A DNA stretch of 64,000 bases from Maylandia zebra. Its lineage: Eukaryota; Chordata; Actinopteri; Cichliformes; Cichlidae. Every line of letters starts with the position of its first letter. Position 1 is the first letter of the stretch. This document shows positions 33,813-44,379 of the stretch, one piece after another. Made by a program: the position numbers and the translations under genes. Location: NCBI RefSeq assembly GCF_041146795.1, contig NC_135184.1:2195967-2259966 (forward strand), given 5' to 3'. The notes below the pieces were generated by a model. The model did not search any database. It was not told the origin of the DNA and saw nothing but the letters and a program-made list of their open reading frames with translations.

Positions 33813-34062
33813 AATATTGTCCATTGTTGATCTGCACACAGCTGTTGTCACGAACGCCGCACTTGCTTACGTCACTGTCATGAGACATTCTCGCAAAAAA
33901 TCACGGTTTTAGTAACGCAGTAACGCAGCGTTCCTACGGGAAAGTAATCTAATTACCGTTTTTGCAATAGTAATCCCTTACTTTACTCGTTACTTGAAAA
34001 AAGTAATCGGATTGCAGCAACGCGTTAAAAGTAACGCGTTACTGCCCATCTCTGGTTGTTGT

Positions 34063-35110
34063 TACCTGTTTGTGACAAATAAAAAACTTGAATCCTCTCC
34101 TACTGGAGATCTTCACATTTTGTCCATCCAATTAAGTTGTTGACATCTGATCATACAATGTCCCACCTTATCATCTATTTCTAACTTTTTTTTAAAAACG
34201 TTTGCTTAAAGACCTCATGTCACGAGCTGCAGGGGGAAGACCGTGTGGAGAGAGTAGAGGACCCAAGCGCAGACAGAGGCAAGGAGACAAAACTGCACTT
34301 AACGAAAAGCCAACCTTTATTTAGGGCTGAAAATTCACAAAAATGCAAAACTGAGGGAAAACCTGAACATAAACTGGGAAACTAGGACTCTCACTGGGAC
34401 TTCATAACTTACTGTGACCTGACTGGGAAACTGTGACAAGGGGTACATACAGAAGGAAACACAGACAACGCGACACTGAGCACAGGAAGACTGAGGACTT
34501 AAATACACACATGAGGTGATCAGGGGAAGTGGAGACACATGAGGACACAGCTGGAATGAAACATAATGACACAGGGAGAGTAAAACTAACCACACGAACA
34601 CAGAACATAAGACCCTTTTCAAAATAAAATAGAGAACATGAAGACTTATACACGACAACAAAAGCTTAACAGACCTAAAACACATGAGACTGGACAAGGA
34701 ACCACAAACAGAAACCATGGAGTTAGATGATATATAATCACTAACCTAAACCTCCACTAAACCCAAAATAAGAATAAACACAAACTTATATTCACCAAAC
34801 TAACATGAAAACGTCAAACCTACAAAATAAAACTCAAAACACTGGGTCAGAGACCGAGCCTGTGACACCTTCATTACATTTTCTTCATTTCTGTAATAAT
34901 CTTAACACAGAAAATTCTATTACATACACATGAAAATATGCTTCACATCTTGTTTTATGCAGTTTATGCAACCTTACTTCCATCAGGACATTTTCACAAG
35001 AACATTCATTTTGGCATTGTCCTTTTTTACTCCAGTTACACACAAACACATTCTTTTACTGTTTATCAACCACAGTTCACTCAATATGAATTTCTTTTAA
35101 ATAAATCATA
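34063..35110. other. Intergenic DNA with a candidate repeat
   Basis: Positions 34219-34868 run from TGTCACGAGCTGCAGG to CCGAGCCTGTGACA, with loosely inverted ends beginning TGTCAC on each strand. No clear target duplication was found. The minus-strand frames inside show no domain. The rest is AT-rich. Confidence 0.4.
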
Positions 35111-35112
35111 TA

Positions 35113-36423
35113 CAGTGGAACCCCGACTTACAAAGTTAATTCGTTCCAGAGGGTCTTTCGTAGGTCAAATTTTTCATAAGTCGAAGCACATTTTTCCATC
35201 GCCTTTTGAGTGAGGCGGTGCTGGCTGCAGACGAAGTTCTTGGTGGAGGAGGAGGTGGTGGAGGTTGAAGAAAGCATACGTATGCATGTGTAACCCAGCT
35301 GGAGAAACGGGTAAAAATAAGATGAGCTTTATAAGGTATTTGTTTAGTTTCAGAATCATTCTTTTATTTGTTTTATTTTATTGTCACAAGAAGTGAAAAA
35401 ATGTGTTTATTTCCACACTTCCTGCTGTGCCTAGCAGGAGCTTTTAATTTGAAGGTTAACAGGAAGTTGTGTGTTTTAACATGGGGTATTGATACCAGCC
35501 ATTCGAGGAAAAGAAAAATCTGAAGCTATCTTGATTAGCAGCAGAAACTGCCGCAGTTACGGAAGCAAGGCTTCATAAAAGTTGTCAAAGAGTGTTCAGA
35601 AGTTATCGGCTAACATTTCAATAGTGAGTTGAATGTTAGACAGAGCTGCCGAAATCAGCAGAGGTGGCGGCTAAGTTAATAGTGTTCCACGTGTCTCGAG
35701 TACTACAATTTTTCAGGATGTCAGGTCTTTTAGTGAGCTTTGAGCTCCACGAGAAAAGACCAGTGATTCCAATTGATGGCGAGCCTCCCAGTGTGATTTC
35801 CAGGATCCAGATCTGCACAACCAGTCAGACGGCCAATGGTTTATCTGGTTTCTGGTAGGATTCCACCAGTCACCCCGGCTGGCAACAGTGAACGGATAAA
35901 AAGAGTGCACTCTAGACTATAAAAACACTAAGTGTGAAACTTCACCCTTTTTTTGCTGACTGACAGATCATTGCAGATCATTCCCTCATTCGATCTGTGT
36001 TTTGACTTGACTGACCCTCTACTCTATAAACTCTGAGGAACAAACTGAACTATAAGGTTGCAACTAGCAAATACTTTCAAAGGGACAATTTTAAATTTTT
36101 ATTTTAAGGGCCCTAGTTGTTGTTTTGCTGTGAAAACTGTTATTGTCAAAGTCTGAAATTTCTGTGTGTTATGATTATTCGCACTCATGTCCAGCTCATC
36201 CCCGAATCTAGAGTGAGGTGTACTTACCCAGGAGTGGGTTACACATGCATACATACGTACGTGTACATGTACATAACATTATGGAATTTAATTAATTTTT
36301 TTTTCTTTATCTATGTCGTTACGTGGGCATTTTGCCGTATCACGGGCAGAAATATTGCCGTTAAGTGCCTTCGTAACTTGAACTTTTCATTAAATGGGGT
36401 CTTTGTAAGCCGGGGTTCCACTA
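35113..36423. mobile_element. Tc1/mariner-superfamily (Tigger/pogo-like) non-autonomous element
   Basis: The left end CAGTGGAACCCCGACTTAC is preceded by TA. The right end reads CCGGGGTTCCACTA, its inverse. These termini are typical of Tigger/pogo-type elements with TA target sites. The 1.3-kb interior has no transposase frame. Confidence 0.65.
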
Positions 36424-37036
36424 TTATAAAAGTCAGAGATGAAGAAACCGGTGCCTGCGTGTCTCATAACACACACAAACACACACACACACACACACTC
36501 AAAGGACAAACTCTCAGAGGCCTAATTTTCAGGATCATAAAACTGGTTAACTTAAACATATTTATATTTAATATTCTGATCTGTATGGTGCAATTATGCA
36601 TAATTAATCTTCAGTAAGATCACATATAAATTATGGTTCTGTGTTCAAAGTGTACAACACTTGATGCTATTTCTCTGATTCAGAATCACTTGAAAGATGA
36701 GTTGATGACATTTCTTATCTCCCTGCATTCCTACAGACCAGATTATTTGCTTTTAACATATTTGGAGAATATTAAATGAAAATTGCTGTATTTTAGCCTC
36801 CTGTCACCACACCCTCTCAGCTGTAATAACAGGTGGCAGCGGGGGGGTCGGGGGGCTTCAATCTCTTTCTACCCCCAGGTCACATGACACTTTGCCAGCA
36901 GCATCATGCTGTGGTGGTGTTTTGCTACATGAGGCTGAGGTATACTTCACAAGGTGGCATGAAGAAGAACACTAATGTGGTTGTAGTGCAGAAAATCCCA
37001 GGACATCAGCCAGGACGAGGACATCAAGTACAACTT
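36424..37036. other. Intergenic DNA with a CA repeat
   Basis: A CA microsatellite lies at about 36470-36500. The stretch near 36896-36930 (GCAGCATCATGCTGTGGTGG) resembles part of a Tc1-type transposase gene, but the surrounding frame is lost. Confidence 0.4.
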
Positions 37037-38230
37037 AAATGGTAAATGGCCTGTATTTGTATAGGGCTTTACTTAGCAGTGTTGGTCAAGTTACTTGAAA
37101 AAAGTAATCAGTAACTAATTACTGATTACTCCCCCCAAAAAGTAATCCCGTTACTTTACTGATTACTTATTTTCAAAAGTAATTAATTACTTAGTTACTT
37201 AGTTACTTAGTTACTTTTTAAAAACACGATTTACAACCTGAAGAGGTGATAAAGTGATAGATCTTTCAGCTCAATTCTACTTTTTCTACATAATCCATCA
37301 TACAAAATGTAATCAAATGGAAAAGTCTCTTTTTTTAACTTGTTTTATCAGTTTTAATCTTTTAACTTTATGCATCAAGCAAAACATTTAATTATATGCA
37401 ACATTCTCTGACTTGAATAAATTAGTTTAACATTTAAACCTATTTTCTACACATTCCAGCACATAAAATAAAATATTTTTTGTGTTTTCACTCACTCTTT
37501 CAAACAGATGCAAGTAAAACACAGCAGAAAATAAATAAAGTCAAAGACTCAGCGGTCCTTTTGCTCTATTTTCACCTGTAAAGCAGGAGCAGGGTAGGCG
37601 GAGGGTTACCCTGGTGTAGGTGTGCTGCGGTCAGTTGAAGAATCCGCGCGAGTGTCTCTGTGAGTTTCCCATCACGTCGTAGCTACTCGGTGCTTGCTCG
37701 GAAGTTTAGGGGTTTTTTTCGCTGTAAAAAGAAGTTTTCTTCCCACGCACAGCGGACACTAATGTTTTTGTCACTTTTTATGGAATCAAACTCAAAGTAA
37801 GGTCAGTACTTCCACACTTTAAACGCTGCACGCTCATACTCTCTCCCGCACTCGATATATTATCCATTGTTGATCTGCACACAGCTGCTGTCACCAACGT
37901 CGCACTTGCTTACGTCACTGTCATGAGACATTCTCGCAAAAAAAATCACGGTTTTAGTAACGCAGTAACGCAGCGTTCCTACGGGAAAGTAACGGTAATC
38001 TAATTACCGATTTTGCAATAGTAATCCCTTACTTTACTCGTTACTTGAAAAAAGGAATCAGATTACAGTAACGCGTTACAAGTAACGCGTTACTGCCCAT
38101 CTCTGTTACTTAGTCCCGTGGACCCCAAAGCGTTTTACACTACATTCAGTCATTCACACATTCACTCACTGCTGACAGCAGCTACATTGTACCACGGCTG
38201 ACCTGGGGCACTGACAGAGGCTCTGTAGGT
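37037..38230. repeat. ATGGCCTGTATTTG-family repeat split by a hAT element
   Basis: 37037-37076 and 38106-38230 join to the same order as 8870-9050 (TAAATGGCCTGTATTTGTAT, then GACCCCAAAGCG, then CACTGACAGAGGC). The hAT copy C lies between them. Confidence 0.75.
37077..38105 (+). mobile_element. Non-autonomous hAT element, copy C
   Basis: 1029 bp with the same ends as copies A and B, flanked by TTACTTAG (37069-37076 and 38106-38113). Its sequence is nearly the same as copy B throughout. Confidence 0.92.
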
Positions 38231-39150
38231 GGAAGCAGCAGGTCTGACCCTGCAGTTTTCCTTAGTCTGCAGGAAAACCACCAGTTTGCTCAGGTTGTCT
38301 TTCAGGACACTTCTGTTGGCTTTTCATCTCCTTCCTGTTTACTTTCAGTCAGAGACTAAATCATGTAAAACTCATGTTTATTCTGAAAGCTGAAGGAGGC
38401 TCAGACCACATATCTTAATACAAGCTGCTTGTTCAGGACGACATGTTTCCTAAATTCTCTATGTGAGGATAAAGCACGACTAACAGGACTTAAAACCAAA
38501 GAGGGAATTAAAACCTTTCAACATCATGAAGAGAAACACTAAATGTACAACATTTCCTTACTAGCAGGACTTGCAGACAGTGGGAAGGAGCAGCTCTGTT
38601 TTTCAGGGAACAAACCTCTGACACAACCAGGTCAGGGCGGCCATGACCTGCTGGGTTTGGACCAACTAGATGGAAATGTGTCCAACAAAATCAGCGTCCT
38701 AATGAGCCGCTGCTAGAAGGACAAGATCCTGACCTGACATCAGTCCAAGTGTCTGGTTAAATGTACTGAAAGGTGTTAAACAACAAGTGCTGCTGGAAGA
38801 GTTTTCATGAAGAGAACATTAACACTGTGAATGAGGGATGGACTTTGACTCAGTTTGACACAATCTGTTTTTCTTTCACTTTGAATAAATGTTTTTGTGG
38901 GACTGAGGATACATTTGTTTACATTTGGAAGTTTGATGTCATCTGTTCCTCTTGTTTCTGTCTTAAAACAGGATGAAAAATCTGTTTAAACAGAAATAAA
39001 TCGAATTGAATTTCTGACAGCAGTAAATAAAAATGGTCCCTGAGCTCAGTATGTTTGTGACTCTGAGATGGAGGTGAAACATGTGAAGCTGGGCTGTGGT
39101 TTACTGCTCTCTTCCTGTCACAGACACTGTTTGACATCTGTTCATCTGTT
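38231..39150. other. 3' flank of V3
   Basis: Non-coding. About 39040-39150 is conserved with the flank of V2 (GCTCAGTATGTTTGTGACTC). Nothing else was recognised. Confidence 0.5.
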
Positions 39151-39188
39151 GGTTTTTGTTCAGGCTGCAGGGATCATTTCTCACTGTG
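39151..39188 (-). other. 23-type recombination signal sequence of V3
   Basis: On the minus strand: heptamer CACAGTG (39188-39182), a 22-bp spacer and nonamer ACAAAAACC (39159-39151), the last a perfect consensus. Confidence 0.92.
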
Positions 39189-39640
39189 GGAATCTTCCTT
39201 CCAACAGACGCAGTAGTAGGTGGCTGAATGATCACGTTTAACTTTCTCTATCTGTAGTTTACAACCATTTTGCTTATCTCCAACTGAGAAATCATCTTTC
39301 TGAGGATGACCATAATCTGAAGTAACACGACAATCTCTTGTATCAATACGCAGAATCACTCTGAATGTTTCATTTTTCTGGTACCAGTCTATATCCCTGT
39401 CAGCGCACTGTTCATTTCCTCCACAGCTGAAGGAGACACTTTCTCCAACTCTCCTGGTCAATGTTAAATCATCCTGAATCAGCTGTGCTGCCATGGTAAC
39501 CAGTGCTGTAGAGACACAGACAGATAGATGAAGGTTAGTGTGACAGTGTTTGTTACAGGTTGACTTTGTTGGCTCCTGATTGGCTGGAAACACTCACCTG
39601 AACACAGACAGCACAGAGCAGCAGCTGGGAGGAAAAGCAT
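39189..39640 (-). CDS. T-cell receptor gamma variable gene V3, intact germline segment
   Basis: The leader exon (39640-39598) encodes MLFLPAAALCCLCS with a GTGAG donor. The V exon (39505-39189) follows a TCTCTACAG acceptor. The domain has SFSCGGN, IDWYQKN and YYCVCW at the canonical positions and is open throughout. Besides the two canonical Cys it has Cys in CDR1 (NEQCAD), near CDR2 (TRDCRV), in framework 3 (NGCKLQ) and the CDR3 Cys-x-Cys. It is the V of the minus-strand cassette with J3, 14.4 kb away, and C3. Its upstream region resembles that of V1. Confidence 0.88.
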
Positions 39641-39850
39641 TTTGTGCAGTGGTGTTTCCTCTGGTGAACCTGGGGAGAAGTGGCGCTCTGATGCAGCTGA
39701 GGCCAAACAAGGACGAGCTGTGAGATCAGACGAGGGCCACGTGGTTTCTAACAGGTCCTCAAAGCTCCCATCAGCCCCTGCGGCCCACAGATAAGACTGC
39801 TGCTGCTGATTGACAGCTCAGCTGAAGCTGCTGTGGTTTCATCGTCTTCA
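39641..39850 (-). promoter_or_regulatory. Conserved upstream region of V3 (likely promoter)
   Basis: Reverse-strand counterpart of 6050-6263, sharing GGTGAACCTGGGGAGAAGTG and CATCAGCCCCTGC. Promoter function is inferred from conservation ahead of both intact leaders. Confidence 0.5.
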
Positions 39851-40227
39851 TTTCAATCTGACAGCAGATCCAAAAATCTGGGTCACATGATGCACAAACA
39901 CTCAGAAACATTCATGTTGCTGTGAATTTACTAACACACACTGTTACCTGTGGTTTTCTTCTTCATCTAACTTTTTGAACATCTTCACCTTTTCTTTGTT
40001 TGTGTGAATAAAAATGAATAAATAATATTCACAGCATCTCATTTTTAATTGTTCTGTTTTGTTGACGACAGTTTTAAGAATCATTAAAATGATGATCATC
40101 AATTCTAATATCTATAAACAGTAATAAAAACAGGGCTGTGTTTCACGTCAGCTTCATTTATTTGTACCCATGGTTAGATTTCATCTGCAGCAGGCAGTCA
40201 TCCACCTTTACACACACATTTACACAA
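39851..40227. other. No gene recognised
   Basis: AT-rich DNA upstream of V3, before the duplicated block begins. Confidence 0.4.
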
Positions 40228-40932
40228 CAGTACAAAAGCAGGAATATTTGGAAACATCTCTGTGATCTCTATAAGACAAAAGGATGGGAGAGGCTGGTGT
40301 GGTCTCAACACTGTTCACAGTGTTTCCTTCAGTGCTGCTGACAGCGTCTCACAGCGTGCTGTGATACGTGACACCTTGTAAATGAGTCATTTACCTCAGA
40401 GCCGATTTTTAGGCTCTCGCCTTTAGTTCATGTTTGTTTTCATCACTCGTTGTCGTCACACCGAACCTCCTGTAATAAACTTCACTTAATTCTTCGCCAT
40501 CGAGCGTCTGAGTTTGTCTGCGCCTGAGTCCACTCCTCCATGACAACATCTGTTTCATATTTGCTCTTTTTCACTTCATAGTAAATCACTTAACTTGTTA
40601 TAGATTATTTACCCTGACATAAAACACAAATCTGTGGAATAAATCTCATCAGATTTTATATTTGCATTTAAGATTTTAAAATGACAGATTCTTTAAAAGC
40701 ATCACTAAAGTTCAGCGAATTTCTAATTTGTCCTCCTGCACTTGTGTCAAATATGGACACGCCTTTGTCCTCTTGAAAGTTTGCCTTCACTCAGACCCAT
40801 GCCCTGCTGTTCCTACCATGCCAACATACAGACACATGTCAGGCAATGAGTTGGAATAAAGTTGAATCAAACCTTGAAACACAGAGATGGATGATATTTT
40901 ATACCTTTCATTTATAAATAGTCAAAGCAGAC
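40228..40932. repeat. Locus-internal duplication, copy B part 1
   Basis: Matches 20753-21440 with few differences. It breaks at AAGCAGAC, the target duplication of the transposon starting at 40933, and resumes at 54516. Confidence 0.85.
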
Positions 40933-41125
40933 CAAGGCTGGACTGGGACAAAAAATCGGCCCGGGCATTTTGACTAGAGACCGGCCCACCAGGATAAAGA
41001 TTGAAAATGTGACGTCATTCAGGGGTAAAACCGCAAAGGATTCTGGGAACTTGTGGCAAGAGGTACTAGCGCACGCAGGCTTTCAATTGAACTCAGTTAC
41101 ACAGTGATAAAAAGAAACACAAAAA

Positions 41126-41346
41126 ATGGCAAGAAGCTGTTGTATTATTAACTGCAACAGCCGGTCGCATGACAGCCACGGGAAGCCGATCGTTTTTTTT
41201 TTATCGGATTACGTCGTTGAAGAGAAATTTTTTTAAGCCATGTTTCCGAAGTAAGAGCCGACGGATGGTCTGGATATACCAAATATAACGTCCCAGAACA
41301 CTCCAGCTCACATGTTAGTCTGCTCCAAGCATTCCCACAAAGGTCA
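41126..41346 (+). pseudogene. THAP zinc-finger domain remnant of the transposase
   Basis: ATG at 41126 opens MARSCCIINCNSRSHDSHGK, the CxxxC start of a C2CH THAP finger. The frame stops near 41238. A second frame carries SRRMVWI and later HMLVCSKHSHKG, matching the conserved Trp region and the CxxH pair. All zinc-ligand blocks are recognisable, but frameshifts separate them. The downstream catalytic domain was not found. Confidence 0.65.
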
Positions 41347-42660
41347 GAGTTTTTTTAGTCGTTAATGCGTCATTTTTCTTAACATAATTGGTGATATAGG
41401 TTACAAGCAAGTCTGGCGCTGAACAGAAATTGTCGCGCTATGCTCCTTTATTTATTGTGCATAAATAGTGAATTGTCCTGACACAATATTGCGTTTCGCT
41501 TCTGTTATTACCATGGTACATTGACAAAAACATATACTTTTATTCACAGGATAAAACAGTTGTTTTGTATCACTAATTGCCCAGTACGATTACAGCATAC
41601 AATATTATTGTCACTGCTACATTTCTGTGATGAACCAGAAATTATTTCCACTACTAATTAATTACCGTTGAGCTCAAAGGTTATATTAATAAACTGTTAA
41701 CGAATGTGTATCTATGAAGACGATTTGTGAGACTTGTAAACTTACCTTCGTACGATGGTCTTTCGTTCTACACGGTGCATTTCAAGGTCCTGCACCCATC
41801 CGTCGGTAAACTGTTCCTGGGCTTGTTGCAGTGACCGGAAGTTACTAAACTTCATGAGTGTATGCACTCACTCCAAGAACCGTGTAATTATAAATGTGAG
41901 CGTGGTGAAAGTTGGGCAGCACGCTAACGTCTTTTGTCCCTCTGCGTGCTTGTAAGTAGAGCAGGGCGATATGGCCAAAAATATTTATCACGATATATAT
42001 TTGAAAATTTGCGATAACGATATAACCGACGATATAATTGATGCGAGACAAAATACAACTCCACAACATTACTAGCGCAAAAAGACAACCTTCCATTTAA
42101 TTTCACTTAAACAAGAAGCTGGTTTTTATGTACATTAAAGCTTTATAAAAATGTAACAGTGCAAATGCAAATTCCTTGCTGAAAGTTTAACCAAAAGGCA
42201 TTTCCAGTAGAAATGGGCTGACATATCCTGAGCATAACCATGTATAATATCCACTGAAGTTAAAAAGAGGTGCTTTGCAACATTAAACTGCAGTGTGCAG
42301 TGCGTATTTTTCGGACCATAAGGTGCACGGGATTATAAGGCACATTAAGCGAAACAAAGCAGTCAGATAAATCAAACTTTATTAAACTCATTCTTCTTGC
42401 TTCCTCCACTTCTGTACCATTGATTCATTAATGCTGTATTCTATCACAGCTGCTCTATTCCCATGTTGTTGCAGTATATTAATGACTAACCTTGTATTGT
42501 GGATGGATTATCTCAGTTGTTCTCCTGACTGAAGTTTGGTCCGTTTACAGCATCCTGCCATGCGATTGCATTTGTCTCTAACCATGAGGAACCTTCACGT
42601 TAACTTTTATAAGTGGAAAAGTGTTAGTGTTCGTCCTCCAGCTTCACTGTTTATGTTATG

Positions 42661-44216
42661 TGTGAGGGGCTACTAGCCCTGCTATGTAGGGGTAGAAGGG
42701 CGCACAGGCTGCCTTGAACGACTAGCGGGTGGTGGGATCTAAGTCCGTACCCCCCTCTAGCGCGATTGACCCGGACACTTACTTCAGTAAGAATGGGGTT
42801 AGTTACCTGGCAACAGTAGGCACAAAAGGAGGACTCCAGGCCCGGACCTGCAATGATAGCAGCGCCTGCACACGGAATACTAGCACGGTCCCACTTAACT
42901 CCGTCGTCCTGTGCCTAACCAAATAACTCGGGTGCCCCTACTCCAAGGCAACCTGGGTCGGACAAAAGCATTCAACAACGACTTTTTAAACCACGTGGCT
43001 CTTTTTATTTATCTGGAGAGCCCCCCCAAAAAACCAAACTTGGTTAACAATGTCCACAGGGCCCTGGAGAGCAAAGGGAAAACAGCAAGGAGCCTCCCCA
43101 GGACCAAAGAAATGAAAGAAATAAAATGAGGTAAAATAAATCAAAACAGACTGGTGAGACCCAGAGTTGGGAGTCCTCGACTCCACCCAACCCACCCTAG
43201 TCACAGGAAAGACACTCACAACACAGCAGAACAGTAAAAGTTAACACAGCAAATATCCTGTCTAAAATGGTCGACACAGTCTCATCACATCACTTATAAT
43301 GTCCGACACACCAAAGGAACATTTTCAGTCTTTACAGTTCACTCCAGTAAATTGTCTCTGGGGTGGGACGGACAGATAGTTCTAGGGGTATGTGTCATTA
43401 ACCGGAGTTGCAGTCTGTTAGGCTGTCCAGAACTTCCACAGCCGGAATAGAATGTTCATTCTCTGGTCCACATCAAAGCAAGGAAATAAAACACAGAAAC
43501 TGTACCTTTGCCCCTCCTGAAATGGAGCGTAATGAACCCACGGGTAGGTGAAACTTTTACACACAGCCAGCTGAAGCAGGGTGAACAACCGGAGCGTCGT
43601 CTGGGTGGCAGGGTACTCCAAACACCGCCGACATCGGGGCCCAAGATGGCGGTCCCGCGGGCTAACGGAGCTACGGCAGTCCCCAGGCCGTGCGAAGTGA
43701 GGCCGCCCAATTCCTCTCCCGGAAACTCGCTGGTCCTTCGCCAGACAGCCAGCCGTGCTGTCTCGCTTTCTAAACGTTCTTGTCGCCAAACTCTACTGGC
43801 AACGCCGGGAAACTGAGGCCGATTGGAGGGGAGCGGCCGCTAGCCTTAGCTCTCGATTAGCCCCTCTGCTAGCGCTATCTCCGCCGACACTTCGCCCCGA
43901 CGTTACACCCGTAAGGCCGCTGTAGCCGGAGTCAGAGTGCATACACGGACGGAAACCCAGCCTAGACTCGCTGCGGTACCGTATACTGTCTCGCTAACCT
44001 CCCGTTTATACTTTGTTCGGGTCTCTTCCTGACCGCGGCCCTTTCCTAGCGTCTCTTCTCATCCGGACACGTGTGCTTTTTTTCTTTTTCTCCGCTCGTC
44101 TTCTCTCCCACTGCGCATGTCCGTCTTCTTCACGCTACGTCACTCCCTCTTGGCTGCTTCAGGCTGTAAACAACCCCGTGACCGTTTTCTAAGGGTTGTA
44201 AATATGTGCCCTCACA
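42661..44216 (-). repeat. 3' LTR (left copy) of the young Ty3/gypsy element
   Basis: Runs from TGTGAGGGGC to GCCCTCACA, with short inverted termini. Differs from the right copy at about 43249 (C versus T) and 43854 (C versus T). Open frames inside it, also present in the other LTR, are probably not genes. Confidence 0.9.
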
Positions 44217-44225
44217 TTTCCCCCC
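44217..44225 (-). promoter_or_regulatory. Polypurine tract
   Basis: GGGGGGAAA on the minus strand, directly next to the 3' LTR. Primer for plus-strand DNA synthesis. Confidence 0.75.
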
Positions 44226-44379
44226 AGCTAAACCCTGCCACACCAGCGACGACTCAAGCGGTTCATCCCTGTAACAAACACAGAATAACACATATTAACT
44301 CACATGTTCAGTAACACTCTATACCATTCACATATGACTCGCATTACATTGCAAATGAGCATAACAGTAATCCATGGCT

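Larger units (their letters stand above)
27248..34054 (+). mobile_element. Non-autonomous hAT element, copy A, host of a nested LTR retrotransposon
   Basis: Ends CAGTGTTGGTCAAGTTACTT and GCGTTACTGCCCATCTCTG are flanked by an exact 8-bp duplication GTTGTTGT (27240-27247 and 34055-34062), the hallmark of hAT insertion. The left part (27248-27475) and right part (32984-34054) rejoin to the same order as copies B (31005-32034) and C (37077-38105). The LTR element at 27476-32983 interrupts it. Its inner segment at 33274-33812 differs from the other copies. No transposase is encoded. Confidence 0.9.

Noticed and set aside
34219..34868. Candidate solo LTR or SINE
   Set aside because: Ends are only loosely inverted, no target duplication could be found, and there is no second copy in the window to define its edges.
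36466..36502. Repeated ACAC units considered as a possible array
   Set aside because: It is a simple dinucleotide microsatellite with no spacer structure.
43508..43816. Open frames of up to 123 codons in both LTRs of the young element, duplicated at 50464-50862
   Set aside because: They recur only because the LTRs are identical, show no domain, and lie in promoter/UTR sequence.
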